A stretch of 64,000 nt of DNA from a virus. Location: positions 1-64,000 of the IMG/VR virus record IMGVR_UViG_3300032304_001448. One strand, written 5' to 3'. Positions 57,399 to 64,000 of the stretch are shown piece by piece. Position numbers and translations under genes: made by a program. Each line of letters starts with the position of its first letter. Position 1 is the first letter of the stretch. A model generated the notes under the pieces. The model saw nothing but the letters and a program-made list of their open reading frames with translations. It ran no database searches and had not been told where the DNA came from.

Positions 57399-58625
57399 TC
57401 ACCACTTTATTAAAGAGGACAAGCCATTTTCTTCGGCATAAGCTCGCACTGATATTGGGTTGATATTAAACCACTCGTCGGCTTCCGCCGTGGTTACGAG
57501 GCCGCGGTAGTGCTTTTGCAGGGTCTTCGGGCTGTTACCTGCGAGGTAGGAGGTCTCGTTGGCGTTGCGGTATTTGGCATAGTGGTAGGTGCAGAACGAG
57601 TGCCGGAGCACATTGTTCTTCCACTCAACCCCGACGGCTGAGAGACGGGCCTTGTTCCGGCTCAGTGCCGCCACCCGGCGGTGGCTGGTCAGGCGACCCT
57701 CTTCGGGGATCTCGGCGACTGCGAGCCAGGCTTTCATCTGGTCGGTGATGTCCAGAGTCCGGCGAGCCGCAGTCTTGGCGATCGTCTCGTCGATGACCGC
57801 ATGGTGCTCATCGAACTTGAGTTGAGCCGCCGTCATCCGCTGGAACTCTGCCCGACGCGAACCGGCGAATGCCATCGTCGCGATGTAGGGGATCTCGTCC
57901 GGCTTGGCGATCAAGAGGAGGTGCATAAGCTCCCAAGGCTTGAAGGTCGGCACCACTCTGCGGTCGAGGGAGGGGAGAGCCAGGTCCGCGGTGATGGAGT
58001 CGGCGTCCTTACCGAGGTAGCCTTTTTTCTTGGCGAACTTTTCCATCATCTGCCAATGGCGCACCAGATTGCGGTAAGTGAATGGCGACCACTCGCCCTT
58101 GCTGATGTAGCCCTGGAACTCCTCATGGGTCACACTGTTAAGTTGTCGGTGTCCGATCCAGCGCCGGATGTGGTTTGAATCGGTCGAGAGCCCGTTGAGG
58201 TAGGACTTCGAGAGCCCCTTCAATTTCTGTCGCTCCCGCATCGCTTCGACGAATTCGACCGACACTTCTTTTACTGTCCTCCGACCAGCCCCGATCGGGT
58301 TCTTGGCTACGTATTGTTCCACGGCTTCAAGCAGGCGACTTTTGCCGCCCGCTTTGCGTAAGCACTCGCGAAGGAATAGAGTATCCTCCGGATGAATTGT
58401 AGTCTTCTCGCCGAGGGCGCTGGCCAAGTCAGTGACGATCCTTTGAGCCTCCTCTATCGCTTTGTCGCGTTTGGCAAAGACGCGCCTCATCGTCTTCCGC
58501 CCTACCTTCCAGCGGATGAGGAACTGGCGGTAAGCTCCATTGCGGACCTTGGCGATGTGCGCCTTGGCCCCATTGAGCCGGACGACAACGCCCTCGTTTC
58601 GGGTGTCAGTAATTTCGATTTTCAT
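57399..58625 (-). CDS. Tyrosine recombinase (phage integrase)
   Basis: The 408-residue protein has an N-terminal core-binding domain (about 95-190) and a catalytic domain. Arg257/258 (GSRRAEF) is the first catalytic Arg; box II reads N338-V-L-R341-H342 instead of H-x-x-R-H; the second position is N364 (AGNSPK) in place of H/W; the nucleophile is Tyr373 (KHYRGLV). I know this N-type pattern from recombinases of Verrucomicrobiota and related groups. It should integrate the phage at a host site. Attachment sites cannot be fixed from the window alone. Confidence 0.85.
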   Translation of the reverse strand: MKIEITDTRNEGVVVRLNGAKAHIAKVRNGAYRQFLIRWKVGRKTMRRVFAKRDKAIEEAQRIVTDLASALGEKTTIHPEDTLFLRECLRKAGGKSRLLEAVEQYVAKNPIGAGRRTVKEVSVEFVEAMRERQKLKGLSKSYLNGLSTDSNHIRRWIGHRQLNSVTHEEFQGYISKGEWSPFTYRNLVRHWQMMEKFAKKKGYLGKDADSITADLALPSLDRRVVPTFKPWELMHLLLIAKPDEIPYIATMAFAGSRRAEFQRMTAAQLKFDEHHAVIDETIAKTAARRTLDITDQMKAWLAVAEIPEEGRLTSHRRVAALSRNKARLSAVGVEWKNNVLRHSFCTYHYAKYRNANETSYLAGNSPKTLQKHYRGLVTTAEADEWFNINPISVRAYAEENGLSSLIKW

Positions 58626-58884
58626 GGCTGTTAATTGTGACCAGATTTTGTGTCAAAATGTTCAAAAATATTCATAAGCGCATAATAATAACGAAAATGA
58701 TAATAGGCGTAACTTCGCTTCGAACAGAGTAAGTCGAGTGACTTACAGAAGTTAAATAATGCCCTAAACCCGTAAATTCGAACCCATGATACGGTTGTCA
58801 TAAAGTGTTGGTAATGAGGTGATTGCGAAGTATCAAAAACGATTGTGTCCGCTTGTATAACTCTGTAGCAGAAAAATTTCCAAA
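58626..58884. promoter_or_regulatory. Divergent intergenic region with nested inverted repeats
   Basis: The region is clearly more A+T-rich than its surroundings and separates the minus-strand integrase from the plus-strand terminase. GTAAGTC (58729-58735) and GACTTAC (58740-58746) form a perfect 7-bp dyad with a four-base loop, framed by AACTTC and GAAGTT. TATAAC with a 27-base distance to the terminase ATG could be a -10. Likely holds both promoters and perhaps operators or an attachment core. Confidence 0.5.
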
Positions 58885-60657
58885 ATGACCCCGATTTTTG
58901 CCTCTGATGCGACGACTCCTCCTGTTGGTTACCGACTGAAATACGGGGTCTATTTTGTGCCCGGAACGGCCGATTGGGCGATCGAGCTTTACTGCTTCGT
59001 GAACCGAGATCGGCGGTCGCCGGAGATGTTGCCGATCGAAGAGCACTTCAAAAACGCGGCCCAGATTTTCTTCAATAAGAAAACCGAGAACTTTATCTGG
59101 CACCCTTGGGCCGATGACATGTTGTATGAGTGCTGTCACAATAAGTTCGTCGGTTTCGCAGGCTGCGGCTCAAGCGGCAAGTCGGAATTCATGGCCATCT
59201 GGGCTCTCCTGAATTGGATGGCTGCGCCGTTCCACACGCTCTCATTGGTCACGTCCACAAGCATTCGTGACGCCAAGAAGCGGGTCTGGGGAGCCATCCA
59301 GCGTTACTGGCCGTGCATCAAGCCCGTGGCTCCAGGGAAGCTCGCCGATACTCCGACTCCGGCGATCTACACGATCCGGAACGGCGAGCGGATGGAGCAG
59401 GCGGGGGTGTATTTGATTCCGGCCGAGGCGAAAAAGACCTCGGAAGTTACCGGCAAAATGAGAGGCATGAAGGCTCCGCGGGTCATCGTCGCGGCGGACG
59501 AGTTGAGTGAGTTGGGTCATGCCTTCCTCGACACGGCGATGTCGAACCTTTCGAACAACCCGTTTCTCCACATTTGTGCCGCGGCAAACCCTGTCTCTTA
59601 CTACGACCCCTTCGGCCGCTTCGTCGAGCCGACGAACGGGTGGGGGAGCATCACGGTCAATGATGAGAAGTGGGAGACGAAGCTGGGTGGGGTCTGTCTG
59701 CACCTCGATGCCCTCAAGAATCCGAACTACTTGGCCGGCGAAAACAAATGGCCGATCCAAAAATGGGAGAAGATCGATGAGGCGCGTGAACGACTCGGTG
59801 AGGACAACCCGATCTTCTGGCGTGACTATCGGGGGTTCTGGCCACCCCAAGCGGTCAGCAAAGCGATCTACAGCGAGGCCGAAATCATCCGCTTCCAAGC
59901 CGACCAGAAGCCCGTGTGGAGGGGCCGCGTCGAACGAATTGTCGGCATCGACCCCTCCTTTGTGAGCGGCGGGGATAGGTGTGTCATTTATTTGGGCTCG
60001 TTTGGCCAGAATAAAGATGGGGTCGATCAGGTTTCGTTCGATGAGTTCCACTACCTCGACGAGGAGGCGAGCAACCCCGAGCCGCGCACCTTCCAGATCG
60101 CCAAGAAGATCAAAGACATCGTGGTCAAAGCTGGGGTGCCGTGGCGCAACATCGGGGTCGACGTGACGGGCGGCGGTGTGCCCTTCTGCGATGCGATGGC
60201 CACGGTCTGCGGGTCCAACGAGTTTCTGCGGGTCCACTTCGGCGGGGCTCCCTCGGGGCGCTCACTCTCGGCTTACGATGCGACTGCGGCCCAGGATAAG
60301 TATGTGAACCGCGTCACCGAGCTTTGGTTCGGGGCGAAGGAGTTTTTGCAGAATAATCAACTAAGAGGGATCGGTCCGGATCTTGCTCGGGAGATGACCA
60401 GCCGGAACTACGACACGCGCAAATCCGGATCGATGAAGGTCGTCGTCGAGAGTAAGACCGACATGAAAGCCAGGATCGGCCGATCGCCCGACGTAGCCGA
60501 CGCGGCCTTCGTCATGCTCGATGTTGTCCGCGAGCGGTTCGGGCTTCGTCCTCCCCAAGAGACTGGTGGGAGTCGCCGCGGCATGAGCAGTTGGAAGTCG
60601 ACGATGACTTCGAAGTATGCCCCGCGCCGGTCAGGTCAGTTGCTCCAGTCTTTTTGA
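58885..60657 (+). CDS. Terminase large subunit
   Basis: The 590-residue protein has Walker A at 93-100 (GCGSSGKS), Walker B with catalytic acid at 201-206 (IVAADE), and the C-terminal RNase H-like nuclease acids in GIDPSF (D356), GVDVTGG (D426) and DVADAAF (near 555). It pumps DNA into the prohead and cuts the concatemer. The domain order and length fit phage terminases. The start ATG was chosen as the first in the open frame after the A+T-rich gap. The small subunit candidate is distant. Confidence 0.85.
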   Translation: MTPIFASDATTPPVGYRLKYGVYFVPGTADWAIELYCFVNRDRRSPEMLPIEEHFKNAAQIFFNKKTENFIWHPWADDMLYECCHNKFVGFAGCGSSGKSEFMAIWALLNWMAAPFHTLSLVTSTSIRDAKKRVWGAIQRYWPCIKPVAPGKLADTPTPAIYTIRNGERMEQAGVYLIPAEAKKTSEVTGKMRGMKAPRVIVAADELSELGHAFLDTAMSNLSNNPFLHICAAANPVSYYDPFGRFVEPTNGWGSITVNDEKWETKLGGVCLHLDALKNPNYLAGENKWPIQKWEKIDEARERLGEDNPIFWRDYRGFWPPQAVSKAIYSEAEIIRFQADQKPVWRGRVERIVGIDPSFVSGGDRCVIYLGSFGQNKDGVDQVSFDEFHYLDEEASNPEPRTFQIAKKIKDIVVKAGVPWRNIGVDVTGGGVPFCDAMATVCGSNEFLRVHFGGAPSGRSLSAYDATAAQDKYVNRVTELWFGAKEFLQNNQLRGIGPDLAREMTSRNYDTRKSGSMKVVVESKTDMKARIGRSPDVADAAFVMLDVVRERFGLRPPQETGGSRRGMSSWKSTMTSKYAPRRSGQLLQSF

Positions 60658-60680
60658 AGCGGTATCATAACAGCATAACA

Positions 60681-60866
60681 ATGTCGTATCGCGTCACAGT
60701 TGAGGAGTTGCGAAAGAATGCACCGCCGCTGCGGATGATTTCGCTGACCGCGCCGGATTGGCTTCAGGCCGTCGATGCGGTGACTGAGGTGCTCTCGAAG
60801 GAGGACACCATGTTCCAACAGGACGAGACCGAAACACGCGAAGAATCTAACGACGATTGGTCGTGA
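60681..60866 (+). CDS. Small hypothetical protein (61 aa)
   Basis: The ATG at 60681 gives MSYRVTVEELRKNAPPLR. It is acidic in its second half (EDTMFQQDETETREESNDD). The stop overlaps the GTG start of the glycosyltransferase gene. Function unknown. Confidence 0.5.
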   Translation: MSYRVTVEELRKNAPPLRMISLTAPDWLQAVDAVTEVLSKEDTMFQQDETETREESNDDWS

Positions 60867-61837
60867 ATTATTTCCACTCCGGAGACTTGGGGGATGTCCT
60901 CTATGCGCTGCCCTCGGTTAGGGAACTGGGGCGCGGGGATCTCTATCTGAACTCACGCCCTTGGACCGCCAAGATGACCGAGCAACGTGCGGCGGTGTTG
61001 CGTCCTTTACTCGAAGTTCAAGAGTATGTCGGCAAGGTCATCCACGGGGATGCGCCAGCCAACGAGCACTGCGTTAATTTCTCCACCTTTCGTAATGGTG
61101 GGTTGATCTACGGGGTCAGCTTGATGGAACTGCAAAGCGATTGGGTCAGCGCCAACGCTTCGCCGGAGCCTTGGCTCAAAGTTTCCCCCTCGGTGCGGGC
61201 TCGGGGGCGGGTTGTCTGTCACCGCAGTCCGCGCTACCACAACCCTTACTTCCGGTGGGATCTCATAGGCGAAAAGCTCGGCACGAAGATGCTCTTTGTC
61301 GGGTTGCCGCAGGAGGTCGAAGAACTCCGCAAAGTGACCTCGGTCCACGCGGAATATGCCGTGACCAACGACTACCTCGAACTAGCCAAGCTGATTGCGG
61401 GGGCCGATCTTTTCATCGGCAACCAGTCAAGCCCGATGGGCTTGGCGATCGGTCTGGGAGTGCCGTTTATCCAAGAGACATGTCTCTGGACGCCCGACTG
61501 TCTCTACTCGCGAAAAGACGGCACTTATTGTTATGACGGTGGGATATCCCACTTCGAGATCCCGCCGTTCATTCCTCCGCCGGATGTCGACCGCAATGTG
61601 CTCCCGCCCGGAGATTGGCAAGTGGTCTCACGCAGCACGGGCGAGCGTGTCACGCTCAAGAGCCACCGTGCCGCGACCCGCCACCTCCAAAAGACCGACC
61701 GCTATTCCACCGAGGAACAAGCGGCTCAAGAGGTCGATCGGCAGAACGCCCTCCGCATTCCGCATCTTGTCCGGCGCAACTCGACTTTTGAAATCTTCGG
61801 CAAAGTGGCCCCTCTGGTCCACGCCGTTACTGCATGA
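60863..61837 (+). CDS. Glycosyltransferase of the heptosyltransferase (GT9-like) type
   Basis: Starts at GTG 60863 overlapping the previous stop. It begins NYFHSGDLGDVLYALPSV, the nucleotide-binding start of ADP-heptose-like transferases, and later has MLFVGLPQEVEEL, LAKLIAGADLFIGNQSSP (acceptor/donor pocket) and GLAIGLGVPFI. Probably adds a sugar to a host or phage glycan. It follows the large terminase, so it is made late or with packaging genes. Confidence 0.65.
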   Translation: MNYFHSGDLGDVLYALPSVRELGRGDLYLNSRPWTAKMTEQRAAVLRPLLEVQEYVGKVIHGDAPANEHCVNFSTFRNGGLIYGVSLMELQSDWVSANASPEPWLKVSPSVRARGRVVCHRSPRYHNPYFRWDLIGEKLGTKMLFVGLPQEVEELRKVTSVHAEYAVTNDYLELAKLIAGADLFIGNQSSPMGLAIGLGVPFIQETCLWTPDCLYSRKDGTYCYDGGISHFEIPPFIPPPDVDRNVLPPGDWQVVSRSTGERVTLKSHRAATRHLQKTDRYSTEEQAAQEVDRQNALRIPHLVRRNSTFEIFGKVAPLVHAVTA

Positions 61838-62226
61838 CTGACTGTGAAAAAGGCACCTCGGCCGAGGTGAGGTTTATTTATGAAGCCGATGGGCGTGGCT
61901 GGAAAGTCTACGTGCCGCTCGGTCATGCCCATGCCGCCGACCTTGTTATTCTCCGTCCCCCGAAACGACCCATCAGTGTTCAGGTAAAAACCGCGACCTT
62001 TAACCCGCACCGCAATAACTACGGAGTGATGACGAGCCGCGGCAAGAAAACCAAGAAGGCTTATGCTCGTGGCGATTTTCAGATTCTCGCCGCTTGGCTC
62101 CCCGACTTGAAGCAGTTCGTCCTCTGGCGATTTGACGAGATTAAGAAGAGGAAGAAGATTTACTATTCGCCGCGGCTGCACCGTCAGCCGGATAATTGGG
62201 ATTTGCTCGACACTGTGTTAAAGTAA
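61834..62226 (+). CDS. PD-(D/E)XK endonuclease
   Basis: The 130-residue protein has the motif order of small nucleases related to group I intron homing enzymes: E near residue 11 (GTSAEVRFIYEADGRGW), then AADLVILRP (D) and ISVQVKTATF (Q-x-K). It starts at an ATGA overlap and ends in element A. It may be a homing or restriction-like nuclease; mobile insertion between glycan genes is plausible. Confidence 0.65.
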   Translation: MTDCEKGTSAEVRFIYEADGRGWKVYVPLGHAHAADLVILRPPKRPISVQVKTATFNPHRNNYGVMTSRGKKTKKAYARGDFQILAAWLPDLKQFVLWRFDEIKKRKKIYYSPRLHRQPDNWDLLDTVLK

Positions 62227-62240
62227 TAACTCCGTAAACC
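62224..62240 (+). promoter_or_regulatory. Element A: start-associated TAATAACNCCNYAA family (type copy)
   Basis: This copy supplies the stop of the nuclease gene and ends just before the next ATG. Other plus copies begin at 741, 1592, 3437, 8254, 15572, 27232 and, diverged, 43682. Minus copies are at 34090, 35985, 36717, 37734, 40206, 48363, 53303 and 56588 (left ends). Two copies lie inside long frames: 25300 (plus) and 54391 (minus). Usually 6-35 bases separate it from the ATG, and at 1592, 8254, 62224, 37734, 48363 and 53303 it contains the upstream stop codon. Confidence 0.75.
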
Positions 62241-62996
62241 ATGCTCCTCGTCCTGCCTGTTTCCCAAGTCGACCTCAAGCTCGCCACCAAGCTGGCCGGG
62301 CACATGGCCCTTTTGGGGAACCTTTCTCGGCACAAGCTGCTGGTGGTCGGAGCCTACAATACGAAAGACGAAGCCGCCTCTTTGAAAGAGAGCCTGGCCC
62401 CGAGCTTTGCTTCGGCCGATCTCTTTATTCCTGATAGCGAGTGCGAACTCGGCTGGCCCCAGAGTGCCAACCACCTCTGGGCTCGCACCGTGCGCCACCT
62501 CCAGCACAGCGGGAACAAGGACACTTGGTATTGGTTTGAGGCCGACAACACCCCGATCCGCGAGGATTGGCTCGACGCGATCGAGACCGAATATAACCAA
62601 GCCCAAAAACCCTTCCTCGGAGCCACCCAAGTGACCCGGATGCTGGATCGTAAGACCGGCGAATTCGTCAAAGTCGACGGCGAGCATGTCATTGGCACCT
62701 GTGTCTATCCGGCTGATTTTCCGACCCGCTCGCTCTTGTGGAGCTATGTCCGCACCGACGACGGCCCGAATGTCGAACCCTTCGACGTGTATCTCCGCCA
62801 TGAGATGCGCCCGAACACCGCGGTATCACAGTTGATACACAACAACTGGCGCACGAAAAATTACGAGATCGATGAAGATGGGCGTATCTACTGCGATCCG
62901 ATCGACGACAAATCGGTCTACGGCCCTGTGCCGACCAATGCCGCCGTCGTCCACGGTTGTAAAGACGGCTCACTTATCGAAGCCCTGCAAAAATGA
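62241..62996 (+). CDS. Glycosyltransferase-like protein (251 aa)
   Basis: The ATG is 10 bases after element A. A central acidic motif (YWFEADNTPIREDW) resembles the D-x-D metal-sugar site of type-A glycosyltransferases, and the start (MLLVLPVSQVDLKLATKL) is the usual first strand. It overlaps the portal gene at ATGA. It could modify receptors or capsids. Confidence 0.55.
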   Translation: MLLVLPVSQVDLKLATKLAGHMALLGNLSRHKLLVVGAYNTKDEAASLKESLAPSFASADLFIPDSECELGWPQSANHLWARTVRHLQHSGNKDTWYWFEADNTPIREDWLDAIETEYNQAQKPFLGATQVTRMLDRKTGEFVKVDGEHVIGTCVYPADFPTRSLLWSYVRTDDGPNVEPFDVYLRHEMRPNTAVSQLIHNNWRTKNYEIDEDGRIYCDPIDDKSVYGPVPTNAAVVHGCKDGSLIEALQK

Positions 62997-64000
62997 CAAA
63001 TTCCGAACTAGCCCCTCTTGAAATCCTCGGCCTGGACGAAAACGGAAAGGCTCCGAAGATGCGCGTCGACAACGTCGATTCGGCCCGCTCGATCTACAAA
63101 GCGATCAAGGATTCCGACCAAGGCTCTAGCAAAAACCGCGCCCTGGTTGACGCCATGTTCAATGGTGCCGCCCCTTTCAACCAACAGGATCTCATCGAGA
63201 TGGGCCAAGGCGAGCGCACGAATCTCGACTTTGGTGAAGCCTCCGCCCTGAAAGAGCAAGCCCTCGCCGGATACTACGACCTCACCTCGTCCGTCGATGT
63301 CTTGGCTCGTATCTCGATCGATTATGGTTCCCCCGAGCAGAAGGTCGAGTGGGAGCGCATCCTGGCGGAAGAATTCACGCGGACACTTAAAGAGTGGCAG
63401 GAATTCGAGTTCAACCACCAGATGCTCGCCGACCAGTTTGTCTCGCACGGAGTCGGGGTTTGTTATTTTGAGGACGAGGTCGATTGGCGTTGGCGCGTGG
63501 CCGGGCTCTCCGAGTTCCGGTTGCCGCGTGGAACACGCGCTTCCGAGTGGGAGATCGAGGTCGCCACGGTTGATCGCGAATACCAAGCCCACCAGCTTTA
63601 CAAATTCATCGAAGACCCCGCCGTGGCCAAAGACCTCGGGTGGAACGTCAAGATGGTGAAACAGGCGTTGATCCGCGCTTGCCGCGACAGTTCGTTCCAA
63701 GAGGCCGGCGAGTGGGAGAAGCTCGAAGTAGAACTCAAGAACAACGACCTCCTCTACGGCAACAGCCGTGGCAAGAAAGTCCATGTCGTCCACATGTGGG
63801 TGCGCGAGTTCGACGGCAAGGTCAGTCACCTCATGTTCCTCAAGGATCCGATCGGCTCGGACGAGAACGCCAAGGAGGAGGACTTCCTCTTCAAGCGCCC
63901 GAACCGTTTCGCCGCCCCGACGAATTGTTTCGTTACTTTTTGCTATGGCGTCGGCAACGGCACCTACCACGGCATCCGCGGGCTGGGATACAAGGTGTAT
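62993..64000 (+). CDS. Portal protein, 3'-truncated by the window end
   Basis: The frame is open from ATG 62993 (overlap ATGA with the preceding stop) to the window edge without a stop (336 codons). The opening SARSIYKAIKDSDQGSSKNR and LVDAMFNGAAPFNQQDL is typical of phage portal proteins, which contain a long helix followed by a wing; SIDYGSPEQKVEWERIL and MLADQFVSHGVGVCYFE follow. It comes shortly after the terminase, as expected. It forms the dodecameric DNA channel at a head vertex. Confidence 0.7.
   Translation, partial: MTNSELAPLEILGLDENGKAPKMRVDNVDSARSIYKAIKDSDQGSSKNRALVDAMFNGAAPFNQQDLIEMGQGERTNLDFGEASALKEQALAGYYDLTSSVDVLARISIDYGSPEQKVEWERILAEEFTRTLKEWQEFEFNHQMLADQFVSHGVGVCYFEDEVDWRWRVAGLSEFRLPRGTRASEWEIEVATVDREYQAHQLYKFIEDPAVAKDLGWNVKMVKQALIRACRDSSFQEAGEWEKLEVELKNNDLLYGNSRGKKVHVVHMWVREFDGKVSHLMFLKDPIGSDENAKEEDFLFKRPNRFAAPTNCFVTFCYGVGNGTYHGIRGLGYKVY

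Noticed and set aside
43712-58625. A CI-type lysogenic repressor
   Set aside because: I found small RHH and winged-HTH proteins but no repressor with a peptidase or dimerisation domain; lysogeny control cannot be assigned.
58686-58692. TAATAAC in the integrase-terminase gap as another element A copy
   Set aside because: The downstream bases (GAAAATG) do not match the NCCNYAA part and no gene starts there.
58626-58884. Definite attP site
   Set aside because: Inverted repeats are present, but no host sequence or att duplicate is available to identify a core.
63008-63970. 320-codon minus-strand frame near the window end
   Set aside because: It is the antisense of the portal gene, which is open through the window edge with coupled start and portal-like sequence.

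Overview
The window is a near-complete, tightly packed genome of a tailed phage, GC-rich at roughly 60% by eye. It looks temperate and podovirus-like: there is a tyrosine recombinase, terminase, portal, scaffold and capsid, an adaptor/nozzle-type tail and three internal-virion (DNA-ejection) proteins, but no tail tube, sheath or classical tape-measure gene. The recombinase has the unusual active-site pattern (N-V-L-R-H, then G-N-S and H-Y-R) that I associate with recombinases of Verrucomicrobiota. That group is therefore my tentative host guess. Both window edges cut genes: the first gene lacks its start and the portal lacks its end.

Layout. 1-1.6 kb: end of a small virion-associated gene, then a lysis cassette (two holin-like membrane proteins, a lipoprotein, a CHAP-type endolysin). 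1.6-4.7 kb: scaffold and major capsid protein, each followed by a strong hairpin. 4.7-15.6 kb: tail genes, including a nozzle-like protein, several fibre-like proteins and an adaptor-like protein with seven tandem units of exactly 312 bp. 15.6-31.2 kb: internal-virion proteins, ending in a 3640-residue polyvalent protein (metallopeptidase-like, kinase-like and ejection-protein regions) whose linkers contain small genes in the +1 frame. At 31.8 kb a tRNA-Glu overlaps the end of the preceding gene on the opposite strand. 31.8-43.7 kb (minus): a glycosyltransferase/methyltransferase, an HNH nuclease, an HExxH protein, then about 22 small, mostly acidic early-type genes. 43.7-44.9 kb (plus): small terminase candidate, a tRNA-Met-like gene, a structured leader and two small genes. 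44.9-45.5 kb: a gene-free convergent region full of inverted repeats. 45.5-58.6 kb (minus): replication and recombination genes (dCMP deaminase, primase-helicase, a family A polymerase split in two, helicase-nuclease, Holliday resolvase), ribbon-helix-helix-like regulators and the integrase. 58.9-64 kb (plus): large terminase, two glycosyltransferase-like proteins, a PD-(D/E)XK nuclease and the portal.

The most unusual features are two families of short intercistronic elements placed between a stop codon and the next start codon. Element A (TAATAACNCCNYAA) occurs at about 15 gene starts across the genome, and also inside two very long fused reading frames exactly or nearly at domain joints. 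Element B (TGCTGGCCTCTTAAT) occurs 13 times between 37.0 and 43.7 kb, always upstream of a gene start, and gives four proteins the same C-terminal tail (LAS). They suggest a phage-specific start, processing or promoter signal, or a cassette boundary through which small genes were added.
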